Below, piece after piece: positions 1-5,058 of a DNA stretch of 5,471 nt. Each line of letters begins with the position of its first letter. Position 1 is the stretch's first letter. The stretch is from Bacteroidota bacterium (GTDB lineage Bacteria > Bacteroidota > Bacteroidia > Bacteroidales > UBA10428). The position numbers and the translations under genes were made by a program. The stretch covers positions 1 through 5,471 of the forward strand of contig JAGDMB010000198.1 of the NCBI GenBank assembly GCA_017860375.1. Direction: 5' to 3'. A model generated the notes under the pieces. That model saw only the letters and a list, made by a program, of their open reading frames with translations. It made no database searches and had not been told where the DNA came from.

Positions 1-2
1 AC

Positions 3-194
3 AAGGATCTTAAAGAGACGGCAGCAGAGGCACTGGTTGAAATTACGCGTCCGCTCAGGCTGAAACGTGAAGAATTAAGGAAAAATCCCGGAGAAATTAA
101 CCGGATCGTTTCTCAGTCATCGGAAAAAGCCCGCGATTTTGCGGAGAAGACACTGAATGATGTGCGGGAACTGACAGGGCTGGTGAGGTTGTAA
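3..194 (+). CDS. trpS: Tryptophanyl-tRNA synthetase, C-terminal end (partial)
   Basis: The reading frame is open from the left edge and stops at TAA (192-194), giving the last 63 residues of a protein whose start lies outside the window. Tryptophanyl-tRNA synthetase charges tRNA-Trp in the cytoplasm. The visible part is the C-terminal helical bundle. It shows the usual pattern of that end: an acidic helix (KDLKETAAEALVEI), a basic RPLRLKREELRKNPGEI stretch corresponding to the family's 'P-x-R-x-x-x-x-E-L-x-x-x-P' segment, then SSEKARDFAEKTLNDVRELTGL, which fits the closing 'A-x-K-A-R-x-x-A-x-x-T-L-x-x-V-R-x-x-x-G' signature. The HIGH and KMSKS catalytic motifs are not in view, so the call rests on the tail alone. 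Another class I synthetase is possible but fits less well. The gene converges on the minus-strand operon, and no plus-strand terminator is evident after it. Confidence 0.8.
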   Translation, partial: KDLKETAAEALVEITRPLRLKREELRKNPGEINRIVSQSSEKARDFAEKTLNDVRELTGLVRL

Positions 195-195
195 A

Positions 196-259
196 AATTT
201 GAAGATTTGATGATTTGATGATTTGATGATTTGAAGATTTGATGGTTTGAGGATTCGAA
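196..259. repeat. Tandem octamer array, consensus GATTTGAT
   Basis: Eight consecutive 8-base units keep exact register: aatttgaa, gatttgat, gatttgat, gatttgat, gatttgaa, gatttgat, ggtttgag, gattcgaa, then a partial unit gatttt at 260-265. Three central units are identical and the outer ones carry one to three changes, as expected for a slippage-generated array decaying at its edges. It begins two bases after the trpS stop codon. An 8-base period is not a multiple of three and no gene runs through the array. Similar TTTGA-rich arrays are known between genes in Bacteroidota. Its function, if any, is unknown. Confidence 0.85.
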
Positions 260-280
260 GATTTTATCTGTAAATTTTAA

Positions 281-310
281 AGTTCGATGGTGTGAAGATT
301 TGAAGGTTGA
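281..310. repeat. Degenerate second block of the octamer repeat
   Basis: The units agttcgat, ggtgtgaa, gatttgaa and a partial ggttga resemble the array at 196-259 but carry more changes and are out of register with it. The two blocks are separated by about 15 bases of unrelated AT-rich sequence (266-280). This looks like an older, eroded part of the same array. Confidence 0.55.
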
Positions 311-381
311 CAGATTAACAGATGATCAAGTTTACAGATTCTCTGTGGACTTTGGATTGTCGACGATCGGCTTTTTATCCG

Positions 382-411
382 AAATAAAAAATCCCGGACG
401 GTTGTCCGGGA
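382..411 (-). terminator. Intrinsic terminator of the minus-strand operon
   Basis: TCCCGGAC (392-399) and GTCCGGGA (404-411) form a perfect 8-base-pair GC-rich stem around a 4-base loop. On the minus strand the stem is followed directly by TTTTTTATTT (391 down to 382), the U-tract of a rho-independent terminator. On the plus strand the stem is followed by ACCTGCCC, so it is not a terminator for trpS. It lies 77 bases past the stop of the exported-protein gene and is the natural end of the kinase operon transcript. Confidence 0.9.
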
Positions 412-488
412 CCTGCCCTGGAAATTCATCACCAGGTATATGTTGGGAAGAACTGTACATCATTATAATCAAATAATGTGCCAGTTTA

Positions 489-1199
489 TCATTCATAATT
501 GTACAAAATACCCTCGAGTTCAATAGAAGGAGGGTCACCGTATGCTTTGTGAAAGTTTTTATTGGTAAGCAGAACAAAAGGGGCATTGAGGTTTGCTGCT
601 TTTTTCCGGAGAATAATCTGGGCATTTTTTTCAAGGTATTCATTTTCGGCATTCACATAATCGGCCTGATAGCTGGCGATGACTTTTCCTTTTTCGATCA
701 TGCCCGTAATATCCTCTGACCTGTTCGTAAGGGTCACATTTTCCCAGTCACGACGGCTCCGTATAATGATTCTTGCCGTATCCACTACTTCCTTGCTAAA
801 ACCACCCTTATCGGTAAGGGGAAGAAAGATATCGATCGCCCCGTCGGCATACTGAATCTGGCTTATCTCATTTCGGTTGAGCGACTGGAGTTCGGTATTG
901 AAGGGGTATAGAAAGAGAACAAAATTGGGCGTGATGTTTTGAATTTTGCCAATCAGTACCTGGTGGCTGTAGGTAAGGATCTTGTCATAGGCAGCAATGG
1001 CGCGGGAATCGTAGTTCGAAAGGGAAGTCAACAGGAGATAATTGTATGCAATCAGGCTGTCGGATTTGCCGTACTTGCCGGTGGATAATTCTTGAAGGGC
1101 ATCAGGACCTGAGAAGTGATGTATATTGTTTTCGGCAACCTGGCATAAAAGCGGCAGCGTCAAAAGAAGAAAAAACACTATACCGTAAAGCCGTTTCAT
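489..1199 (-). CDS. Exported protein of unknown function with a C-terminal heavy-metal-binding-like (YbjQ/RcsF-type) fold pattern
   Basis: This 236-residue protein is not recognised by name. The ATG at 1199 is chosen because it places a classic export signal at the N-terminus (MKR, then a hydrophobic run at residues 5-19). It is preceded by an A-rich leader (accaaaaaaat) of the Bacteroidota type. The frame stays open upstream to a GTG at 1373, but that would bury the signal 58 residues inside. Cys19 lies in LPLLC, a poor lipobox, so a lipoprotein is possible but not supported. Residues 70-125 (YDKIL...GKIQNITPNFVLF...ISQIQYADG) resemble small beta-rich domains common in Bacteroidota envelope proteins. 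Residues 151-234 (DW-x-x-V-x-L-T, gap, LRKKAANLNAPFVLLT, then LEGILY) follow the pattern of a YbjQ/RcsF-like alpha-beta fold: paired strands, an Ala-rich helix and a final G-I-x-Y strand. Both assignments are from pattern memory. The gene lies 170 bases downstream of the receiver-kinase gene and before the terminator, so it is probably co-transcribed. It may be an envelope partner of the sensor, but nothing in the sequence proves that. Confidence 0.72.
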   Translation of the reverse strand: MKRLYGIVFFLLLTLPLLCQVAENNIHHFSGPDALQELSTGKYGKSDSLIAYNYLLLTSLSNYDSRAIAAYDKILTYSHQVLIGKIQNITPNFVLFLYPFNTELQSLNRNEISQIQYADGAIDIFLPLTDKGGFSKEVVDTARIIIRSRRDWENVTLTNRSEDITGMIEKGKVIASYQADYVNAENEYLEKNAQIILRKKAANLNAPFVLLTNKNFHKAYGDPPSIELEGILYNYE

Positions 1200-1369
1200 A
1201 TTTTTTTGGTATGGATCATCATCGAACAGGGCAGAAAGGTAGAAAAACAGCCGGAAAAATCCGATGGAATGTTTATAAGAATGCATAAAATGTTGAGGAA
1301 TGGCGGGAAAACACAGATTAACACGTAAGGGGTACTGCAACATTACCTTCCCGGCCGGAGGGAGGATAC

Positions 1370-2578
1370 TCACGAAATAAAAGGATCCAGCGGGAATACA
1401 ATCTGAATGCTGGCACCTGCCCCGGGCAAATTAAAGATCTTCAATTCGGCGGACAATGCGTTGAGAATAAGTTTTGCAGTAGCAAGTCCGATTCCAAATC
1501 CCTCTGTTTTATATTGCAGGTTATCGGCGGAAAACAATTCGAAAATATTCTTCAGCGCTTTCCGGGAGAAGCCCGGCCCCTGATCCTGGATTTCAAGCAT
1601 GGCTTTGTTATCGGATTTCAGGGTTTTGATGGTGATAAGGCTGAGTTCGGGTGAGAATTTAACCGCGTTTTCAACAATAAGGTTGACGCAGGTTGTAAGC
1701 AATTTATGGTCTGATTTAATCATGATCTGACTTTCGGAAAAATCCAGGATGATTTTCCGCTGATGCGTTTCAATTTGCCGGCTCAGCGACAGGATAAACT
1801 CATTCAGGTTGATCTCCTCCAGGTTCAGTTTATAATTTTCAGCCCGTATCTCAGTGAATAACAAAGAAATTTCAGCCAATTGAACCAGGCGGTTGACAAG
1901 ATGATTGATCGAATGAAGGTATTCCTTTTGTTCGGGTGACTGAATCAGGTCTTCAAGGATGAGGGTAAAGCCATGTATGCCCTGAAGGGGCGTGCGCAGT
2001 TCATGGTTTATATGCCGCATAAATTCATCTTTCACTTTATGCAGGTTGGAAAGTTCTTCGTAGGCCTCTTTCAGTTTGCGGTTCAGTTCGAACAGGTTTT
2101 TATTGCTGTTTTGAAGCTCTGCGGTACGCTGGCGCACGAGCTCTTCCAGCCTCATGTTGACCGACTGCAATTGCTGGGTTTTGTTTCGCAGTTCAAGCTG
2201 GGTTTTAACACGTGCAACCAGCTCGGTATAGCTGAAAGGTTTCATTATATAATCCACGGCACCGACCTCAAATCCCCTGATGATATCCTCCCTTTCATTC
2301 CTCGCCGTCAGGAACATTACGGGAATATCGCGTGAAGAAGGATCGCTCTTAAGCTCCTGACACACGGAATAGCCGTCCATATCCGGCATTGCAACATCCA
2401 AAAGGATCAGGTCAGGCAGTTCACGGCGGGCAGTGGTCACCGCTTCTTTTCCATGGGTGGCAAGGATTATTCCGAATCCCTCCTGCGACAGGATATCGCT
2501 AAGGAAATTCAGGTTGCTCGGGATATTGTCAACCAACAGAATATTGGTTTTAATATTTTGCTGTACCTCGGGCATCAT
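1370..2578 (-). CDS. Receiver domain fused to a soluble histidine kinase (response regulator/sensor kinase)
   Basis: This is a 402-residue cytoplasmic signalling protein with no signal peptide or membrane segment. Residues 11-130 form a receiver domain: acidic site D17 (followed by N18 instead of the usual second Asp), phospho-acceptor D61 in LLDVAMPDMDGY, T91 and K113 in the MKPF motif. Residues 131-185 are a predicted coiled coil rich in Leu, Glu and Lys. A HisKA domain follows with the H-box HINHELRTPL, phospho-His H192, and E193 and T196 in the expected catalytic positions. The ATPase domain shows the N-box NLIVENAVKF (299-308), G1 DQGPGF (332-337), an F-box IFELF and G2 GFGIGL (360-365), so the kinase core appears intact. 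The start ATG at 2578 overlaps the upstream kinase stop as ATGA and has AAGGAA just before it, indicating translational coupling. The second codon is also ATG, so initiation could shift by one residue. The likely role is to take phosphate from the partner kinase on D61 and thereby tune its own kinase activity toward an unseen output regulator. Confidence 0.93.
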   Translation of the reverse strand: MMPEVQQNIKTNILLVDNIPSNLNFLSDILSQEGFGIILATHGKEAVTTARRELPDLILLDVAMPDMDGYSVCQELKSDPSSRDIPVMFLTARNEREDIIRGFEVGAVDYIMKPFSYTELVARVKTQLELRNKTQQLQSVNMRLEELVRQRTAELQNSNKNLFELNRKLKEAYEELSNLHKVKDEFMRHINHELRTPLQGIHGFTLILEDLIQSPEQKEYLHSINHLVNRLVQLAEISLLFTEIRAENYKLNLEEINLNEFILSLSRQIETHQRKIILDFSESQIMIKSDHKLLTTCVNLIVENAVKFSPELSLITIKTLKSDNKAMLEIQDQGPGFSRKALKNIFELFSADNLQYKTEGFGIGLATAKLILNALSAELKIFNLPGAGASIQIVFPLDPFIS

Positions 2579-4827
2579 TTTTCCTTGATCCTATCCGTCA
2601 TTTTTTTAAATTCCGGGAGTACCCGAAGAATTTTATCAACCTGGTGAGTCTGGATGAGCAAAGCAAGATGACGACCATATTGAACAAATGAGGTCAGGCC
2701 ATACATCTGCCCTGTACTTTCCACTTCATGCGCAAAATCGGAAAGATGATCCAGTGAAAGAACGGAACTGACCTCGTCGTATTTCGGCAGCAGGGAAAGT
2801 TCGCACATCCTTGTAAATGGCTCCGGCAGTTTTCCCAGGGTGTGTATATCTTCTTTCACCAGCTGTTCAAAATCGGGTTTCGGGATTTCACCCGATTCCG
2901 GAACCGTGGCGTCACTGTTTGAGACGGGAAGGGTGAAGGAAACGGTAGTGCCTTTGGAGAGACTGCTGTCAATGCTGATTTCACCCTTGCATCGCTCAAT
3001 CATTTCTTTGCAGATCACAAGACCAAGTCCTGATCCATTGGATGCGGCTGTCCCGATCTTGGCCGGATGAACATCAATGCGGAACAACTTGGCCCGATCT
3101 TCAGGAGCAATTCCAATGCCGTTGTCCGTCACGGAAACTTGAATCTGTGAGCCCTGCAGGTAACCCGAGACCTCTATTTTTCCAAGCGACGGGGTGAAGT
3201 TCAGGGCATTTGACATCAGGTTCTGAAGTATGGTGGTTACCATGAATTTGTCTGCATACGCAATCAGGTCATCAGGCAAATCATAGCGGATCTCAATTTC
3301 CTTTCTTGCCGCCTCTTTCTGATTCATTTCCAGTACATCCCTGATAAGACCGGTTACATTAATCTTCTCGGGTGTGTAGGTAAAACTGCGGCGCTGGAGA
3401 CGTGACCATTCAAGCAGGTTTTCAAGAACCTTGTTCACATGCTCGGATAAACCGAGAATGTGTTTTGCATACCGGTCTATTTTATCATATTCTTTTGCAT
3501 CATTGCTTTTCACCATGAGTTCAGAAAAGCCCATGATGGTAGAAAATGGATTCTTCAGGTTATGGGCCACAAAAGAAAAGAATTTATCCTTCTGATCGTT
3601 GAGGTCTTCCAGTTCTTTCCCCTGTTCTGCCAGTTTGAGGTTCAGCTGACGGGTTTTTTTGTTCAGCCGGATCACCATCATCAGCTGTGCAAGGGCGAGG
3701 AGGAGAAGCAGAGCAATGATGACGGATGCCATTACCAGACGTTTGATCGTGGCAGCTTTTTGGAGATTCTGCTCCTTAAGCGCTTCGTTTTCTTTTTCTT
3801 TCTGGGTGATGTCATATTTGGCCTGTAATTCCCCGATCTGCGTTATTTTTTCTTCGTTCAGCAGGGAGTCGGATGCTTCTTTATAGCGGATATAGCAATC
3901 CAGTGCCTTTTTATAATTTTGTTGTGCCGCATAAATTCCCGACAGATTCAGGTACGATTCGCCGGCGATCCGGTATGTTTTAATGGAATCGGCAAGGATC
4001 AACGATTCCCGTGAATATTTCAGGGCAGCCGGAAGGTTGTTCATCCTGAAATAACCAATGCCGATCCGGCTCTTTGCCTGGGCCAATAAAAACAGATCCC
4101 CGTTTTTTTCAGCCAGCTCCATAGCCTGGTAGTAATTCACGAGGGATTTTTCGTATTTTCCGAGTTTCAAATACCCGTCGCCGATCTGAATCAGGAGCTC
4201 ATTTTTTTCGGACTCCATTTTCAGGCTGTCAATAATCATGAACGAAACAAGGTAATAGGTTAATCCCTTGTCAATGCTGTCCATGCTCATAAGGGCAGAA
4301 CCCATGGAAGCATAATTGCGGGCCACGTCGGGAATACGGTTTAATTTTTTGCTGACCGATACCGCCTGGCTGTGATAGGGAATTGCTTGCTGCGGACTTC
4401 CGGTGGCCGTGTATATTTTACCAATTGTCTCACAGCAGTAGCCGGTTTCCTTTTCCATCCCCTCCTGTTTAAATTGATCCAGGGCTTCCAGCAGGAGGGC
4501 CAGTGATTTATCGTAAATCCCCTTCTGAAGGTACAATTCCGCTACCCTCAGTTTGGCCAACGCCATCATCACGGTATCCTCTGCCGATGAGGCCAGGGTA
4601 AGCGCCTGCCTCGCAAATTCAAGGGAACCGGTTATGCTGCCAGCCTGTTCCTGCCGGCTAAGATCCAGCAGTTTTATAATTTTCTGGCTATCGGGAAGGG
4701 CTTGCAGGATCCGGTTGATACTGTCAGTGGTTGAAAAATCTTCGGCTGCATGCAAAGACTGCTGACCGGCCGAAATCAGAAACAGCCATAATCCTGCGAT
4801 TAGTTTAATGGTTCTGGATGGGGGCAT
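2575..4827 (-). CDS. TPR-repeat transmembrane sensor histidine kinase with an extra C-terminal helical domain
   Basis: This is a 750-residue membrane sensor. Residues 1-28 are a signal peptide (basic start, hydrophobic core, SLHAA cleavage region). About six tetratricopeptide repeats follow between residues 89 and 323, for example GDGYLKLGKYEKSLVNYYQAMELAEKNG-like units. They should lie outside the cytoplasmic membrane, because the signal precedes them and one membrane segment (about 365-387) follows. A charged helix precedes the membrane segment and a coiled coil (about 388-412) leads into HisKA. The H-box is FVAHNLKNPF with phospho-His H422. The residue after it is Asn instead of the usual Glu or Asp, while N426 is in place. 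The ATPase domain has the N-box NLMSNALNF (536-544), G1 DNGIGI (568-573) and G2 GSGLGL (598-603). A tail of about 115 residues (636-750) follows a Pro/Glu linker. It is helical and resembles the domain found after the receiver in many hybrid kinases, but here no receiver precedes it. It lacks an HxxKG Hpt motif. The gene is first in its operon and has no Shine-Dalgarno site. Confidence 0.93.
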   Translation of the reverse strand: MPPSRTIKLIAGLWLFLISAGQQSLHAAEDFSTTDSINRILQALPDSQKIIKLLDLSRQEQAGSITGSLEFARQALTLASSAEDTVMMALAKLRVAELYLQKGIYDKSLALLLEALDQFKQEGMEKETGYCCETIGKIYTATGSPQQAIPYHSQAVSVSKKLNRIPDVARNYASMGSALMSMDSIDKGLTYYLVSFMIIDSLKMESEKNELLIQIGDGYLKLGKYEKSLVNYYQAMELAEKNGDLFLLAQAKSRIGIGYFRMNNLPAALKYSRESLILADSIKTYRIAGESYLNLSGIYAAQQNYKKALDCYIRYKEASDSLLNEEKITQIGELQAKYDITQKEKENEALKEQNLQKAATIKRLVMASVIIALLLLLALAQLMMVIRLNKKTRQLNLKLAEQGKELEDLNDQKDKFFSFVAHNLKNPFSTIMGFSELMVKSNDAKEYDKIDRYAKHILGLSEHVNKVLENLLEWSRLQRRSFTYTPEKINVTGLIRDVLEMNQKEAARKEIEIRYDLPDDLIAYADKFMVTTILQNLMSNALNFTPSLGKIEVSGYLQGSQIQVSVTDNGIGIAPEDRAKLFRIDVHPAKIGTAASNGSGLGLVICKEMIERCKGEISIDSSLSKGTTVSFTLPVSNSDATVPESGEIPKPDFEQLVKEDIHTLGKLPEPFTRMCELSLLPKYDEVSSVLSLDHLSDFAHEVESTGQMYGLTSFVQYGRHLALLIQTHQVDKILRVLPEFKKMTDRIKEK
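2581..2586 (-). promoter_or_regulatory. Shine-Dalgarno-like site for the receiver-kinase gene
   Basis: The minus strand reads AAGGAA two bases before the ATG ATG pair at 2578-2573. The purine-rich site lies inside the end of the upstream kinase gene. Together with the 4-base ATGA overlap it supports the start at 2578 or at the adjacent ATG (2575), for which the spacing would be better. It also supports coupled translation of the two kinases. Other starts in this window have no such site. Confidence 0.5.
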
Positions 4828-4838
4828 AGTCGCGACTA
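4827..4838. promoter_or_regulatory. Perfect 12-bp palindrome abutting the kinase start codon
   Basis: TAGTCGCGACTA is its own reverse complement and includes the first base of the kinase ATG on the minus strand. In RNA it could fold only a 4-base-pair stem with a CGCG loop, so a DNA-level site such as a repressor operator is at least as likely as an RNA structure. The palindrome is seen directly. The regulatory role is inference. Confidence 0.4.
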
Positions 4839-4854
4839 AATGAAACAGATTCTA

Positions 4855-4867
4855 ACCTCGCGAAGGT
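4855..4867. promoter_or_regulatory. Second TCGCGA-cored inverted repeat upstream of the kinase
   Basis: ACCT (4855-4858) and AGGT (4864-4867) pair around CGCGA. The core TCGCGA (4858-4863) is identical to the core of the palindrome at 4827-4838, with centres 28 bases apart. Two copies of a GC-rich 6-base palindrome in an otherwise AT-rich leader suggest, but do not prove, a paired protein-binding site. Confidence 0.3.
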
Positions 4868-4869
4868 AA

Positions 4870-4883
4870 CAAATTATAATTTG
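4870..4883. promoter_or_regulatory. Perfect 14-bp palindrome containing TATAATTTG on both strands
   Basis: CAAATTATAATTTG is a perfect palindrome 43 bases upstream of the kinase start. Each strand reads TATAATTTG, which contains TATAAT and is one base longer than the Bacteroidota -7 consensus TAnnTTTG. On the minus strand it would give a start point near 4864 and a leader of about 37 bases for the kinase operon. No matching TTTG element is visible about 20 bases upstream, so the promoter role is tentative. An operator is an alternative. Confidence 0.4.
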
Positions 4884-5037
4884 AGGGTACCATACCTTAT
4901 TAACCAGTAATCAACAATACACGTTGCCGACAACAAATAACCGGATTGCAGGAGAGCCCGGTGCCGGATGACGAAGGACACGACAGGAGCGGGTGCAGAA
5001 GAATAGATCCGTTATCCGCGGTTAAAAAGTATTTTGC

Positions 5038-5045
5038 TATTTTTG
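5038..5045 (+). promoter_or_regulatory. Candidate -7 promoter element of the purine nucleoside phosphorylase gene
   Basis: TATTTTTG matches the Bacteroidota -7 consensus TAnnTTTG exactly and lies 13 bases before the ATG at 5059. It would place the transcript start close to 5050 with a very short, A-rich leader (aataaaaaagacc). A TTTG -33 element is not seen at the usual distance, so confidence is moderate. Confidence 0.45.
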
Positions 5046-5058
5046 AATAAAAAAGACC

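Noticed and set aside
196..310. CRISPR array
   Set aside because: The repeats are contiguous 8-base units with no unique spacers, which is a minisatellite and not a CRISPR.
461..478. CATTAT/ATAATG inverted repeat just after the exported-protein stop
   Set aside because: The 6-base-pair stem is AT-rich and lacks a following T-tract. The strong hairpin at 392-411 explains termination.
332..652. A 106-codon minus-strand open frame running across the terminator
   Set aside because: It overlaps the exported-protein gene in another frame, runs through the terminator hairpin, and has no domain or leader. It is a shadow frame.
1234..1241. Minus-strand TACCTTTC as a -7 promoter element for the exported-protein gene
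   Set aside because: It misses the final G of TAnnTTTG and has no TTTG element about 20 bases upstream, so it is too weak to annotate.
1252..1263. Hairpin CGGA-loop-TCCG in the spacer, with a T-rich run downstream on the minus strand
   Set aside because: A 4-base-pair stem is too weak for a terminator and arises easily by chance.
1197..1373. N-terminal extension of the exported protein to a GTG at 1373, overlapping the receiver-kinase stop as GTGA
   Set aside because: It would bury a clear signal peptide 58 residues inside the protein, has no Shine-Dalgarno site, and its residues show no recognisable domain. The ATG at 1199 is the better start.
4884..5037. Riboswitch or other structured RNA upstream of the purine nucleoside phosphorylase
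   Set aside because: Only short GC-rich pairings (for example around ccggtgccgg) are visible and no known purine riboswitch core is recognised. The likely promoter also lies downstream of this stretch.
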